Shown: positions 18,195 to 30,772, counted from the stretch's first letter. The stretch is 64,000 bases of DNA from an uncultured Verrucomicrobia subdivision 3 bacterium (GCA_903922735.1 CAIXUZ010000035.1:21982-85981), one strand, 5' to 3'. Translations and numbers: made by a program. The notes: generated by a model from the letters alone, not told the origin.

Positions 18195-19490
18195 CTATTT
18201 GCGTTTATCGAGCGGAACGAATTCGTTGATGGTCTTGCCCGTATAAATCTGGCGCGGCCGATAGATGCGGCTCTTCGGCTCTTCCATGATTTCCTTGTAA
18301 TTCGCAATCCAGCCGGGCATGCGGCCGATGGCGAAGATCACGGTGAACATCTCCACCGGAATGCCGATGGCGCGCATGATGATGCCGCTGTAAAAATCCA
18401 CGTTCGGATACAGCTTGCGCTCGACGAAATAGGGATCCTTCAGCGCCGCCTCTTCCAGCTTTTTGGCGATGTCCAATAACGGGTCGGTGATATGCAATTT
18501 GGACAGCACCTCGTCACACGCCTTCTTGATGATCTTCGCGCGCGGGTCGTGATTTTTATACACGCGATGGCCGAAACCCATGAGCTTCTTGCCGCTGTTT
18601 TTATCCTTGGCCGCCGTGATGAATTTTGAGCCGTCGTCGCCCTCTTTGTGAATTTGGGCCAGCATCTCCAGCACGGCCTGGTTCGCGCCGCCATGGAGCG
18701 GTCCCCAGAGGGCGCACACGCCTGCCGCGCAACTGGCGAAAAGATTCGCCTGGCTTGAAGCCACCATGCGCACCGTCGAGGTGGAGCAATTCTGTTCATG
18801 ATCCGCGTGCAGCAGGAAAATCAAATCCAGCGCCTTCACCACTTCCGGTTTCAATTCGAAATCCTCGTAGGGAGTCGAGAACAGCATGTGCAGGAAGTTG
18901 GCCGTGTATTTGTAGGACTGCTTGGGATAGATCAGCGGCAGCCCCTTGGATTTGCGATATGAATAAGCCGCAATCGTGCGGACTTGCGAGAGCAATCGTG
19001 CCACATAGATATCAAACTGCTTGTTCCGGCCCCACTGCCAGCGCATCAGATCATCATCAAAACAGCTCGCCGCATTGATCATTGCCGAGAGGATGGCCAT
19101 CGGGTGTGCGCCGCCGGGGAAGCCCTGAAAATGGAACTTCATGTCCTCATGCAAATATTGGTTCTCCGTGAACAGGTCGGAAAACTTTTTCAATTGCGCA
19201 TGGTTCGGCAGTTCACCGTAGATGATCAGATACGCCGTCTCGACGAAATTGGACTTTTCCGCCAATTCTTCGATGGGAATGCCGCGGTAGCGCAGGATGC
19301 CCTTGTCGCCGTCAATGAACGTGATGTTGCTCGTGCAGGAACCGGTGTTGCCGTAGCCGTCATCAATCGTGATGTAGCCGGTGTTGGCCCGCAGCGCTGA
19401 AATGTCCACGGCTTTTTCATTCTCGCTGCCCGTCAGCGTGGGCAGGGTAAAAGTTTTTCCGTCCAGTTCCAGTTTGGCTTCGTTGCTCAT
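18195..19490 (-). CDS. gltA: Citrate synthase (type II)
   Basis: Condenses oxaloacetate and acetyl-CoA to citrate. The 431-residue protein has the expected catalytic residues: His in [13 protein letters not shown], His in [13 protein letters not shown] and Asp in NVDFYSGI. The N-terminal beta-rich extension with [17 protein letters not shown] is typical of the hexameric, NADH-sensitive type II enzyme. It stands alone on the minus strand; a 14-bp palindrome lies 23 bases upstream of its ATG. Confidence 0.97.
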   Translation of the reverse strand: MSNEAKLELDGKTFTLPTLTGSENEKAVDISALRANTGYITIDDGYGNTGSCTSNITFIDGDKGILRYRGIPIEELAEKSNFVETAYLIIYGELPNHAQLKKFSDLFTENQYLHEDMKFHFQGFPGGAHPMAILSAMINAASCFDDDLMRWQWGRNKQFDIYVARLLSQVRTIAAYSYRKSKGLPLIYPKQSYKYTANFLHMLFSTPYEDFELKPEVVKALDLIFLLHADHEQNCSTSTVRMVASSQANLFASCAAGVCALWGPLHGGANQAVLEMLAQIHKEGDDGSKFITAAKDKNSGKKLMGFGHRVYKNHDPRAKIIKKACDEVLSKLHITDPLLDIAKKLEEAALKDPYFVERKLYPNVDFYSGIIMRAIGIPVEMFTVIFAIGRMPGWIANYKEIMEEPKSRIYRPRQIYTGKTINEFVPLDKRK

Positions 19491-19513
19491 GGTTTTAGAA
19501 TATCAATAATTAG

Positions 19514-19527
19514 AATTTCTAGAAATT
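19514..19527. promoter_or_regulatory. Perfect 14-bp palindrome upstream of gltA
   Basis: AATTTCTAGAAATT at 19514-19527 is a perfect palindrome in the AT-rich 5' region of gltA, 23 bases before its start codon. Its place and symmetry suit a dimeric regulator; no regulator family can be named. Confidence 0.4.
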
Positions 19528-19675
19528 TGCCGACGAACATTCCGCTTGGCAAGCGGCGAAAGGGAAAATTTTCAATGGCCGCTTCTCCTATCTTGGCCGT
19601 TATTGACCCTTTCGCCTGAAATCAGTCTGCGGCTTCACGGTTTTCGGCCATCCTCCCGCGTCCGCACGACAGGCC

Positions 19676-19721
19676 CCGACAAATTTCTTTTGCTTTCCCA
19701 CCCCGCCGTTTAATTTGTCGG
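19676..19721 (+). promoter_or_regulatory. Perfect 10-bp inverted repeat in the cysS leader
   Basis: CCGACAAATT at 19676-19685 is matched exactly by AATTTGTCGG at 19712-19721, with a 26-base pyrimidine-rich loop. The 3' arm ends six bases before the cysS ATG and would mask its ribosome-binding region. It could be a leader hairpin or an operator. No T-box features were seen. Confidence 0.45.
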
Positions 19722-19727
19722 CTGCAA

Positions 19728-21134
19728 ATGGCCTTAAAACTTTTCAACACCCTCACGCGCTCCATCCAGGAGTTCGCTCCGCTTGACCCGCAAAAGAAAA
19801 AGGTCGGGATGTATTGTTGCGGCCCTACGGTCTACGACTTCGCGCACATCGGCAACTGGCGCACCTTCGTTTTCGCTGACCTGGTCCGCCGCACGCTGGA
19901 ATTTTCCGGCTATGACGTGAAGCACGTCATGAACATCACCGACGTGGAGGACAAAATCATCAAGCGTGTCCGGGAGAATAAAACCACCCTCCGCGAGTTC
20001 ACCGGCCGGTTTGAGGCCGCCTTTTTCGACGACCTGAAAGCGCTCGGCTGCCGCGAACCGCATCTGAAACCGCGCGCCACCGGGCATATCCCCGAAATCA
20101 TCGCGTTGGTTGAAAAGCTCATCGCGCGCGGTGTGGCTTACCAGGCGGCGGATGGCTCGGTTTATTTTTCCATCGAAAAATATCGCGGCGGTGGTTGCTG
20201 CTACGGCCAGTTGCTCAAGCTGAATCTGGATGAAATGCGCGCCGGCGAACGCGTCGCCTCGGACGAATACGAAAAGGAATCCGTGGCCGACTTCGCGCTC
20301 TGGAAGGCTTACGTGCCGGCAGACGGCGAGGTGACCTGGGGCAGTCCCTGGGGCCAAGGTCGGCCCGGCTGGCATATCGAATGTTCCGCCATGAGCATCA
20401 AGGCGCTTGGCGAGACGTTCGACCTGCACCTTGGGGGCGAGGATTTGAAATTTCCGCATCATGAGGACGAAATCGCCCAGAGTGAAGGCGCCACCGGCCG
20501 GCCGTTTGTGAAACACTGGCTGCACGGAGCGCATCTGCTCGTCGAGGGCAAAAAGATGAGCAAATCGCTCGGAAACTATTTCACGCTGCGCGATCTGCTG
20601 GCCCAAGGTTTTACGGGTCGCGAAGTGCGCTTTCTCCTGCTCACTGCGCATTACCGCGAGACGTTTAATTTTACGCTCGATGGATTGCACGGTGCCAAAA
20701 CCGCCTTGGGCCGCATTGATGAATGTGTGGGCAAGCTGCGCGAGTTGGCGGGTTCTCAAACAAGTTTTGCTGGTGATCCTGCTTCAATTGCTCCGTTCGT
20801 AAAAGCTCTGAACGAAGATTTAAACATATCTGAGGCTTGGGCGTGTGTGTTTGATTGGGTTCGCGAAATGAACAGCCGGCTGGCCCAAAACACACTCACT
20901 CCCGAACGCGCAGCAATTGCGTTAGGAACATGGGAAAATTTTGATTCCATCCTCGGCATCGGCGTGAAAACCGAAGCCGAAGTTCCCGCCGAAATTGCCG
21001 CTCTCGCCGACGAACGCATCGCTGCAAAGAAAGCAAAAGATTTCAAACGCGCCGACGCCATCCGTGAGGAATTAAAGGCGAAAGGGTGGGCCATCGAAGA
21101 CACCCCCAAAGGAATAAAGTTGAAAAAGATTTGA
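19728..21134 (+). CDS. cysS: Cysteinyl-tRNA synthetase
   Basis: Charges tRNA-Cys; class I synthetase of 468 residues, normal length. The HIGH-type motif is in [17 protein letters not shown], and the KMSKS loop is KKMSKSLGN near residue 278. The zinc-binding residues around CGPTVYD and [15 protein letters not shown] with [10 protein letters not shown] are present. The central insertion is short. tmk follows after 39 bases on the same strand. The region upstream carries a hairpin near the start codon. Confidence 0.97.
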   Translation: MALKLFNTLTRSIQEFAPLDPQKKKVGMYCCGPTVYDFAHIGNWRTFVFADLVRRTLEFSGYDVKHVMNITDVEDKIIKRVRENKTTLREFTGRFEAAFFDDLKALGCREPHLKPRATGHIPEIIALVEKLIARGVAYQAADGSVYFSIEKYRGGGCCYGQLLKLNLDEMRAGERVASDEYEKESVADFALWKAYVPADGEVTWGSPWGQGRPGWHIECSAMSIKALGETFDLHLGGEDLKFPHHEDEIAQSEGATGRPFVKHWLHGAHLLVEGKKMSKSLGNYFTLRDLLAQGFTGREVRFLLLTAHYRETFNFTLDGLHGAKTALGRIDECVGKLRELAGSQTSFAGDPASIAPFVKALNEDLNISEAWACVFDWVREMNSRLAQNTLTPERAAIALGTWENFDSILGIGVKTEAEVPAEIAALADERIAAKKAKDFKRADAIREELKAKGWAIEDTPKGIKLKKI

Positions 21135-21173
21135 TTTACTCCGCCGGGCGTAAATCATGAACCGCAACCGCCC

Positions 21174-21830
21174 ATGACCAAAGGCCTGTTCATCTCGTTC
21201 GAGGGCACCGAAGGGTGCGGCAAGTCCACGCAGGTTGAACTGCTCGCGCGTCAGCTGCGCGTGCTCGGTCATCGCGTGCGCACGTTGCGCGAGCCGGGCG
21301 GCACGCCCATCGGCGAGGAAATCCGCCACACCCTTAAGCACAGCCACGCCAATGCCGCGATGACGGCCGAGGCGGAACTGCTCCTGATGAACTCCAGCCG
21401 CGCCCAGCTCGTCCGCGAAGTCATCCGCCCCGCGCTGGACACCGGGGAAATTGTCTTGTGCGACCGCTTTTATGATTCCACCACGGCGTATCAAGGCTAC
21501 GGTCGCGAACTGGACTTGGAAAAAGTGAAGACGGTCATTGATTTTGCCGTCGGTGAAACCCGCCCGGATTTAACCCTGCTCTTCACGGTCGCTCCGGAAA
21601 TCAGTGAACTGCGCCGGGCCATGCGCCAGTCCACTTTGCCCTTCATGCGTGATCGCATCGAAGAGTCGGACCGGAAATTCTTCCAGCGGGTGGATCAGGG
21701 GTTTGCCGCCCTCGCCGCCGCCGAACCGGGTCGCATTAAGGTGGTGGAGGCTTCCGGCTCGGTGGAAAATGTCTTCGCTAAAATCTGGAACCTCGTCCAG
21801 CCGGCGCTGCCCAAAGTCGGGCGCTGGTGA
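21174..21830 (+). CDS. tmk: Thymidylate kinase
   Basis: Phosphorylates dTMP to dTDP. P-loop FEGTEGCGKSTQ at the N-terminus, DR(Y/F) motif in LCDRFYDSTTAYQGYGR, and a LID region with RQSTLPFMRDRIEESD. 218 residues, normal length. It follows cysS on the same strand and precedes a small DUF4404 gene. Confidence 0.96.
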   Translation: MTKGLFISFEGTEGCGKSTQVELLARQLRVLGHRVRTLREPGGTPIGEEIRHTLKHSHANAAMTAEAELLLMNSSRAQLVREVIRPALDTGEIVLCDRFYDSTTAYQGYGRELDLEKVKTVIDFAVGETRPDLTLLFTVAPEISELRRAMRQSTLPFMRDRIEESDRKFFQRVDQGFAALAAAEPGRIKVVEASGSVENVFAKIWNLVQPALPKVGRW

Positions 21831-21875
21831 TTTTGTTTGCCGGATTCAAAACGCAGGGTAAGTTCCCTTCAGACC

Positions 21876-22208
21876 ATGATTGAAAAAACCATCAGCGAGA
21901 TTGAGGCGCAAATCGGCGGCGCCGATTCCGTCAGCGCCGAACGCAAGGCTGAATTGCTAAAATTGCTCGGCACCTTGAAGACGGAGGTCGCCGAACTTTC
22001 CAAAACCCACGGCGAACAGGCCGACAGCATCGCCGGTTTTGCCAAGGTTTCCGCCTACGAGGCCACGCGCACGGAACAAAATCCGCAATTGCGCGAGCTG
22101 TCCAATCAAGGCCTGGTTTCCTCCGTGGAAGGCTTTGAGCAATCCCATCCCAAACTCGTCCAGATCGTCAACCGCATCAGCCAGACGCTGGCGGATTTGG
22201 GAATTTAA
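21876..22208 (+). CDS. DUF4404 family protein
   Basis: A 110-residue, highly helical protein. The C-terminal signature EGFEQSHPKLVQIVNRISQTLADLGI fits DUF4404 as I know it (family recognised by pattern, not search). N-terminal heptads (EKTISEIEAQI, LLKLLGTLKTEVAEL) suggest a coiled coil. It shares its last four bases with the 3' end of the convergent plsC gene. Function unknown. Confidence 0.75.
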   Translation: MIEKTISEIEAQIGGADSVSAERKAELLKLLGTLKTEVAELSKTHGEQADSIAGFAKVSAYEATRTEQNPQLRELSNQGLVSSVEGFEQSHPKLVQIVNRISQTLADLGI

Positions 22209-22843
22209 TCTGCCTTCGGTTCCAGCCTGGCAATCGCCGCCATGATTTCATCGGCCACCTGCTGGTAGATTGCTTTCAGCCGCATCTTGTCGCAGGTTTT
22301 AGCCTCGGCACGCAAGGCTTCAAAGTTCATCGGCCGTCCGTATTTCACCACCAGGCGATGCGGCCGGGGAAATTTGTGGTTCCGCCCGTAAGCCGCGAAA
22401 GTTCCGAAGACGCGCACCGGCACCACCGGCGCGGTGGATTTGATGACCGTCAGGCCGATGCCGGAACGCGCCGGCTGCAATTGGCCGTCCTTCGTCCTTG
22501 TGCCTTCGGGAAATAAAATGATGCCGGCCCCGTTCAGCAGCCGGTCCAGGATGTTTTTCAATCCCTTCGCCCCGCCGCCCTCGCGATCCACCGGCACGAC
22601 GTTCCAGGAACGCAGCACCGCGCCCATGATCGGAAAGCGGAAAAGTGATTCGCGGGCCAGAAAATTGATGCCGCGCTTCAGGCCGGCGCCCACCAGCGGG
22701 GGGTCCAGAAAACTCGCATGGTTCGAGGCCAGAATCACGCCGCCGTTCATCGGCACGTTCTCCGCGCCGAAGGTTCGCCAGCGGAAATAGATGGCGAAGA
22801 CCGCGCGAAAAAAGATCCAGCCGATGCGGTAGCTCAAATTCAT
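22205..22843 (-). CDS. plsC: 1-acyl-sn-glycerol-3-phosphate acyltransferase
   Basis: Adds the second acyl chain in phosphatidic acid synthesis at the inner membrane. The acyltransferase motifs are in order: NHASFLDPP (HX4D), SWNVVPVDREG, FPEGTRTKDG, and APVVPVRVFG. 212 residues. An N-terminal hydrophobic stretch (GWIFFRAVFAIYF) anchors it. It is the last gene of the tyrA-aroA-cmk-plsC run, 84 bases after cmk. Confidence 0.93.
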   Translation of the reverse strand: MNLSYRIGWIFFRAVFAIYFRWRTFGAENVPMNGGVILASNHASFLDPPLVGAGLKRGINFLARESLFRFPIMGAVLRSWNVVPVDREGGGAKGLKNILDRLLNGAGIILFPEGTRTKDGQLQPARSGIGLTVIKSTAPVVPVRVFGTFAAYGRNHKFPRPHRLVVKYGRPMNFEALRAEAKTCDKMRLKAIYQQVADEIMAAIARLEPKAD

Positions 22844-22927
22844 AAAACGAGGATGGCGGATGGGGAATGGCAGGTGGAGCGCGGTCCTCGCGGATATGCT
22901 TTGTCCGGTTCCATCTTCAATTCTCCC

Positions 22928-23593
22928 TCACCGTTTTTCTGCCGGCATCATTTTGCGGATTTCTTCCAGCAGCAGCGTGCTGGTCTGTTCCGAGGTCATG
23001 CTGGAGTTGTTGATGACTTTGGCCCCCAAGGCAATCATGAGCGGGGCGCTGGCGCGCTGGCTGTCCCGCTGGTCGCGCGCGGCGAGGTTCTCATTCACGC
23101 CGTCGGCGGTGCGGCGGGCCGTGCGCTCGGCCAGCGTCGCGTCGAGGTAGAACTTGTAGTCTGTCTCCGGAAAAACGTTCGTGCCGATGTCGCGGCCTTC
23201 CATTACGAGATTGCCGAATTGCATGCAGTTACGCTGCGTTGTCTTCATCCATTTGCGCACGTTGGGCACGGCGGCCACGTGCGCCACCGCGGCGGCGGTC
23301 TGCGGCAGGCGGATTTCCTTTTCCGGAAAATAATCATCCACGAGCAGTCGCACGCAAGGCAGGCCGTTCACGTCGGCGCATTCGAGCTTGGTCTTCCAGC
23401 GGCGGCACGCGTTGGCGACGGATTTTCCGTCATTCACATCCACGTGTTTGAGCAGGCAATACCAGGCCAAGGTGCGATACATCGCGCCGGTGTCCACGTA
23501 AACATAGCCGAGCGCGCGGGCGACAAGCTTGGCGTTGGTGCTCTTGCCGCTGGCGCTCGTGCCGTCAATGGCGATGACAATGGGGTGTTTCAT
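22928..23593 (-). CDS. cmk: Cytidylate kinase
   Basis: Phosphorylates CMP and dCMP. P-loop AIDGTSASGKST at the N-terminus, VDTGAMYRTLAW, MEGRDIGTNVFP and the LID-like RDQRDSQRASAPL are all present. 221 residues, normal length. In many genomes cmk follows aroA, as it does here after a 30-base gap. Confidence 0.95.
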   Translation of the reverse strand: MKHPIVIAIDGTSASGKSTNAKLVARALGYVYVDTGAMYRTLAWYCLLKHVDVNDGKSVANACRRWKTKLECADVNGLPCVRLLVDDYFPEKEIRLPQTAAAVAHVAAVPNVRKWMKTTQRNCMQFGNLVMEGRDIGTNVFPETDYKFYLDATLAERTARRTADGVNENLAARDQRDSQRASAPLMIALGAKVINNSSMTSEQTSTLLLEEIRKMMPAEKR

Positions 23594-23623
23594 TTGATCA
23601 TAATCCTGCTCTGGTTGGTGATT

Positions 23624-24967
23624 TTAGTCGGCGAATAATTCTTCGTGCGTCAATTTTCTGCCGGTCTTCGCATCTAAAATAGTTGCCCCCAGCCCTTGGG
23701 GAGGTGGCCCGGCCACCTTCTGGAAAAAATTGGGAAACGTCTTCTTCACGCAGGCGGGATTTCTAATTTTTATGCCCGGCACTTTCAATCCCAGAATCGC
23801 AAAACACATCGCCATGCGGTGGTCGTTGTAAGTCTCAATCTCCGCGCCGTGAAGCGGCGACGGCCAGACCGCCAGCGTGTCGCCTTCCTCGACGACTTTC
23901 GCGCCGCACTTGGTCAGCTCCGTCCGTAATGCAACGACGCGCTCACATTCCTGCACGCGTAGGCGGCCGAGGTCGGTGAAGATCACGGCCTTGGTGGATT
24001 CCCGGTTCAGTGGCGCCAGGGTGATGGCCGTCATTATGCTGTCCGCCAGATCATTCAGCCGGGATAGGGTCGGCTGCATTTGAAAAATCGTTTGTTGCCG
24101 TTGGGCGTTGTAACCCGGACCGACGATGGTTGAAAATCTGGCGTCTTGTTGCCATTGCGAATCCGTCTTCGGCCAATCGAAGATTGTTACTTGACTGTCT
24201 TTTCCCAGCAGCCAGCCCGCCCCCCAGAAATAACTCCCGCTGCTCGCGTCCGGTTCGATGTGAAATTCGCCGCCCTTTGGAAACGTTTCGATGAGCTTCG
24301 AGGTCATTGCCACATACGGCGATTCCTCCGCGTTCTCGCCGACGATTTCGATTTTCCACCCGCCCTGTTTCGCGCCCAGCAGCAGCGCCGAGGCAAATTG
24401 GGAGCTTTCCTCGATGCTGACGCGGCATTTGGTTACCGCTTTCCGCTTTTCGCTTTCCGCTTTCCCCCAGATTTTCACTGGCAGTTTGTCGTTCCCCTTT
24501 TCTGATTCCAGATGATAGCCAAGTTCGCGCAAAGCCGAAAACAGCGCCACCTGCGGGCGTTCATGCATCCGTGGCACGCCGTGCAGCCGATACACGCCGT
24601 TGCCGAGACAGAAGAATGGCGCCAGAAAGCGCGCCGCTGTGCCGGCGTTGCCCACAAAAAAATCCAGCGGCTGCGCTTCCGTTCCGCCGTGCGGAATCCT
24701 GCCGCCGTTGCCGTAAACCGTGATGGTGCGGTTGCAAATCTCGTTCGGATCGGCCTCCACGTTCACCATCAGGCCGAGTTCCTGCAGACACTCGACCATG
24801 ACCTGTGTGTCTTCACTCCACAGCGCGCCGCGCAGGCTGGTCTCCCCGTCCGCCAGCGCGGCGAGAATAAGTGCGCGGTTCGTGATGCTTTTCGAGCCGG
24901 GCACGGTGACTTCCGCCTTCACTGGCTGGTCGAGCGGGACGATTTCGATGAGGTCGGGAAGCGGCAT
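23624..24967 (-). CDS. aroA: 3-phosphoshikimate 1-carboxyvinyltransferase (EPSP synthase)
   Basis: Sixth step of the shikimate pathway. VPGSKSITNRALILAALADGET holds the S3P/PEP-binding lysine and arginine; GNAGTAARFL, the mid-domain QFASALLLGA and TYNDHRMAMCFAILG are also diagnostic. ATG 24967 (447 residues) is preferred over an upstream in-frame start that would overlap tyrA; it leaves 7 bases after the tyrA stop. Tight spacing indicates an operon for tyrosine/aromatic synthesis. Confidence 0.96.
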   Translation of the reverse strand: MPLPDLIEIVPLDQPVKAEVTVPGSKSITNRALILAALADGETSLRGALWSEDTQVMVECLQELGLMVNVEADPNEICNRTITVYGNGGRIPHGGTEAQPLDFFVGNAGTAARFLAPFFCLGNGVYRLHGVPRMHERPQVALFSALRELGYHLESEKGNDKLPVKIWGKAESEKRKAVTKCRVSIEESSQFASALLLGAKQGGWKIEIVGENAEESPYVAMTSKLIETFPKGGEFHIEPDASSGSYFWGAGWLLGKDSQVTIFDWPKTDSQWQQDARFSTIVGPGYNAQRQQTIFQMQPTLSRLNDLADSIMTAITLAPLNRESTKAVIFTDLGRLRVQECERVVALRTELTKCGAKVVEEGDTLAVWPSPLHGAEIETYNDHRMAMCFAILGLKVPGIKIRNPACVKKTFPNFFQKVAGPPPQGLGATILDAKTGRKLTHEELFAD

Positions 24968-24974
24968 CGAGAAA

Positions 24975-25859
24975 TTATTCCGATGAAGTTGCAGCGCAGC
25001 GGCCGCACCATTGGTCGCGGCGTTCCTTGGCGGTGGTGAAGAACCGTTCAATGGTCTTTGCGTCGTTCCGCTTGAGCGCGGTTTGGAGGCGGTTCAATTC
25101 GCCGATAAATGCTTCCACGGAACGCACCACATTTTTGCGGTTGGCCAGGACAATGTCGCGCCACATCTCCGGCGAGCCGGAGGCAATGCGCGTGGTGTCA
25201 CGGAAACCGGTGGCGCAAAGCGCGGCCTGCGCCTTCGGCTGGACCGGACTCAAGACCAGGTTGGCCAGCATCGCCGCTGCAACGTGCGGCAGGTGGCTGG
25301 AGCGGCTGACTAATAAATCATGTTGCGCCGGCTCCAGCCGGATCGTTCGCCCGCCCATGGCTTTCCAGAAATTTTCGACCTTGCCGACTGCCGCCGCATT
25401 GGACTTTGTCGTTGGGGTCACGACGCAAATAGCGTTCACAAACAAATCGGCTTTGGCCGCTTGCACGCCCATCTTTTCGCCGCCAGCCATCGGATGGCTG
25501 CCGACGAAATGCGCGCCGGATTTTTTAAGCAAAGCCTCAAGCTCGCGCACCACCTCGGCTTTCACGCTGCCCACGTCGGTGACGACCGCGCCCCGTTTCA
25601 GGGCGGGGAGAAATTGTGCCGTCAGCGCCCGCATTTGTGCCAGCGGCGTGCAGAGAATGATGAGGTCAGCGCCCGAAACGGCGGCGAGCAGATCCGTCGT
25701 CGCAAAATCCACCGCCGCTGCCCGCTCGCAATCTTTCAGACTCGCCGTGCGCCGGACAAAGCCGGCGACTTCCCGTGCCAGCTTGCGTCGCTTGCACGCC
25801 AGCCCGATGGAGCCGCCAAGCAGGCCAACGCCAACCAGGGTTATTTTCTGAAACTGCAT
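24975..25859 (-). CDS. tyrA: Prephenate dehydrogenase
   Basis: Oxidative decarboxylation of prephenate to 4-hydroxyphenylpyruvate for tyrosine. NAD-binding GVGLLGGSIGLA at residues 8-19; active-site His region in FVGSHPMAGGEKMG; VSRSSHLPHVAAAML and ATGFRDTTRIASGSPEMW complete the family pattern. ATG 25859 gives 294 residues; longer translation upstream is not conserved-looking. First gene of the tyrA-aroA-cmk-plsC run. The 218 bases between it and the divergent hydrolase gene hold no other gene that I can see. Confidence 0.94.
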   Translation of the reverse strand: MQFQKITLVGVGLLGGSIGLACKRRKLAREVAGFVRRTASLKDCERAAAVDFATTDLLAAVSGADLIILCTPLAQMRALTAQFLPALKRGAVVTDVGSVKAEVVRELEALLKKSGAHFVGSHPMAGGEKMGVQAAKADLFVNAICVVTPTTKSNAAAVGKVENFWKAMGGRTIRLEPAQHDLLVSRSSHLPHVAAAMLANLVLSPVQPKAQAALCATGFRDTTRIASGSPEMWRDIVLANRKNVVRSVEAFIGELNRLQTALKRNDAKTIERFFTTAKERRDQWCGRCAATSSE

Positions 25860-26077
25860 GGCCAGAGCATAAAGGATGGCGGCGGGAGGATGAAAGATGG
25901 AAATATCGGCGCGGAGGATTCCCCTCCGTTTAGTCCGATGATTCTCCGGTGCGGCGAGGACCAGGTGGCGCTGCCGCCGCATTAGAATTCAGCGTGAACC
26001 TGCGCCTTTAGATTTCCATTGCCCTTGCCTGAATGATCCGGGTGGTCTTGAAATCATCGCCGTGATATGTTTGTCCC

Positions 26078-27286
26078 ATGAATTTCCCAGCGCCCCGCCA
26101 AACCATAGAAGCGGCATTCAAAATTCCATTGGCCGGTCGGCTGCTGGCGGTGCTGGCGCTGGGGTGGTTTTTCTCGCGGCTGGCAACGGGGGCGGAATTG
26201 CCCCCGGCCACCAATGTTCTGGCCCCTGGGCTCCAGCATTTTGTGGATGATCGCGTCATGGCCGGTGCCGTGGTGCTGGTTGCCGACCAGGGCAGGATTT
26301 TGGATGTCGAGGCGGTGGGCTATGCCGATCTCGCGGCAAAAAAAGCGATGCGGACGGATGATTTGTTCTGGATCGCCTCCATGTCCAAGTCCGTCACGGC
26401 CGCCGCGTTTATGATGCTGGTGGATGAGGGCCGGGTGAAATTGGATGACCCGGTGGAAAAATTTATTCCGGAGTTCAAAAAATTGATGGTGGCCAAAACC
26501 AACGGCATATTGGCCGCCCCCAGCCACCCGATTAAAATCCGCGAAATACTTTCCCACACCAGCGGGATGGGGTTTCTCAATGCCAGGGATAAACAGGTCA
26601 TTGACTCGGTGCCGCTGGCGGAGTCCATCCAGCACGACCTGCTCGAACCGCTCTTGTTTGATCCGGGAACCAGCTACAAATATTCCAACGAGGGGATTGA
26701 TACCGCCGGCCACATCATTGAGATCGTAAGCGGGATGCCGTTTGAGAAGTTTTTGCAGGATCGCCTGTTCACGCCCTTGGGAATGGTGGACACGACTTTC
26801 TTTCCTTCCCCCGCTCAGCTGCAACGGCTGGCCAGGAGCTACAAGGTCAATCAAGGCACCAACGGCCTTGAGGAAACATCAGTTTCTTACCTGAAATATC
26901 CGCTGGATGGGGCCGGGCGTTATCCCGCTCCGGGCGGCGGGCTTTTCTCCACCGCCCATGATGTGGCCCGTTTCTGCCAGCTGCTGGCAAATGGCGGTTC
27001 GTATGCGGGGAAAAAGTATCTTACCAAGGAAGCCGTCCGTGAGATGACGATCAAACAGACCGGATCGCTGGTGACAAACAATTATGGTTTCGGTCTGTCC
27101 GCGAACGATGGCAGTTCATTTGGCCACGGCGGAGCCTATAAAACCGACATGGTGGTTGACCATGGGCAGATCCGGATTTTCCTCGTGCAGCAGGCCGGTA
27201 ATTGGGCCCGTGGCAATCCCCTGAATGAATTTACCACAGAAGCAAAAAGGTTTTATCCCATTACCACTGCGACCAGCGCTCGATGA
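26078..27286 (+). CDS. Serine hydrolase, beta-lactamase/class C PBP-like
   Basis: A 402-residue exported hydrolase. A signal peptide (about residues 18-40) precedes a beta-lactamase-type domain: the Ser-x-x-Lys motif is SMSKSVTAAAF, the Tyr-x-Asn motif is YKYSNEG, and a His-Gly-Gly replaces KTG in FGHGGAYKTD. Such proteins are usually esterases or peptidases rather than true beta-lactamases. It is a single gene; 140 bases lie between it and clpB with nothing recognisable. Confidence 0.88.
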   Translation: MNFPAPRQTIEAAFKIPLAGRLLAVLALGWFFSRLATGAELPPATNVLAPGLQHFVDDRVMAGAVVLVADQGRILDVEAVGYADLAAKKAMRTDDLFWIASMSKSVTAAAFMMLVDEGRVKLDDPVEKFIPEFKKLMVAKTNGILAAPSHPIKIREILSHTSGMGFLNARDKQVIDSVPLAESIQHDLLEPLLFDPGTSYKYSNEGIDTAGHIIEIVSGMPFEKFLQDRLFTPLGMVDTTFFPSPAQLQRLARSYKVNQGTNGLEETSVSYLKYPLDGAGRYPAPGGGLFSTAHDVARFCQLLANGGSYAGKKYLTKEAVREMTIKQTGSLVTNNYGFGLSANDGSSFGHGGAYKTDMVVDHGQIRIFLVQQAGNWARGNPLNEFTTEAKRFYPITTATSAR

Positions 27287-27426
27287 CTTAACGCTCCCTC
27301 GTGCGCTACGACTAGGTTTCGCGGGTGATGTGTTTTTACAGCTTGTCAGGCTTTTGGTTCATTCGTCGGCAAAAAGCTTTTTACCAGACTTGACGCAATC
27401 GGCTTTCGGTCGCATTGATTAGTTAT

Positions 27427-30039
<2,613 letters not shown>

Positions 30040-30088
30040 CTCGAATGGGCGCGCGGCCAAATTGATCTGCCCACCGAGACAAAAGTTT

Positions 30089-30451
30089 TCAGTCCGTGAC
30101 CGCGTGGGCTTTCAGCGATGCGAGGTCCACGAACTCCAGCACCGAGATGTGGCTCGCCTCCAGCACTACCGGACAGGCATGACCCGCTTCAAACGCCTGT
30201 GCCCAGCTCCGCACGCAAACGCACCAGCGGTCGCCTTCCGTCAGGCCGGGGAAATCATATTCGGGGCGCGGGGTGATGAGGTCGTTGCCTTGCAGCGCCA
30301 AGTAATCCAGAAACGGCTGGGTGACCTGGCAGCATACCGTATGCAGTCCGCGATCCTCCGGCCCGGTGCGGCAATAGCCATCGCGATAAAACCCGGTCAC
30401 GGGCGATTGACAGCAGGATTGTAATTCTCCGCCCAAAACATTCGTCGGCAT
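30089..30451 (-). CDS. DUF2237 family protein
   Basis: A 120-residue protein matching DUF2237 over its full length: NVLGG near the start, TGFYRDGYCRTGPEDRGLHTVC, GNDLITPRPEYDFPGL, GDRWCVCVRSWAQAFEAG and PVVLEASH. Conserved cysteines in the CC, TVCC and WCVCV positions suggest a redox or metal role, but the family has no known function. ATG 30451 is chosen because it directly precedes the conserved block. It converges with clpB. Confidence 0.85.
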   Translation of the reverse strand: MPTNVLGGELQSCCQSPVTGFYRDGYCRTGPEDRGLHTVCCQVTQPFLDYLALQGNDLITPRPEYDFPGLTEGDRWCVCVRSWAQAFEAGHACPVVLEASHISVLEFVDLASLKAHAVTD

Positions 30452-30520
30452 AAAGGGAGTGTGCCGTAACCGCACTGGTGGTCAAGCGACGCTTGGGAGG
30501 GCCGCCGGTTGATCAGCCCT

Positions 30521-30652
30521 GATGTTGATCGTTGCTGACTTTTTCCAGCCAGTCCACAGCCTTTTCCCAGGCAAAAAGCGTCACAATAGCGGTGATGTTT
30601 TTGCAAGGAAGATGAGACCTGCTTTGTCGTCGAGCTGGTCCTGAATGGTGGC
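30521..30652 (-). pseudogene. Decayed copy A of the cupin gene 3' end
   Basis: On the minus strand this segment matches the last roughly 70 bases of the intact cupin gene (31100-31170): the codons for KAVDWLE(K/Q)VS are still readable. A 62-bp block (30561-30622) interrupts the match. A second remnant at 32711-32862 carries a similar 61-bp block at the same point, so the two remnants are closer to each other than to the intact gene. No open start remains. Confidence 0.7.
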
Positions 30653-30772
30653 GGAGCGCCTTGACCGTGGATGTCTTGGCGCGGGGGCGATTGACTCCAG
30701 CGTGTGGTTGTGCCGGTGCGTTGGGGTTGGATCTGCAATTTCGGCTTCCCAAGCCAATAATCCCCGGTTTTA

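Noticed and set aside
19676..19727. T-box riboswitch for cysS
   Set aside because: Only one short hairpin is seen; there is no stem I specifier loop, T-box sequence or terminator/antiterminator pair.
27390..27418. Promoter with TTGACG -35 just before clpB
   Set aside because: The matching -10 is poor and would leave almost no leader before the ATG.
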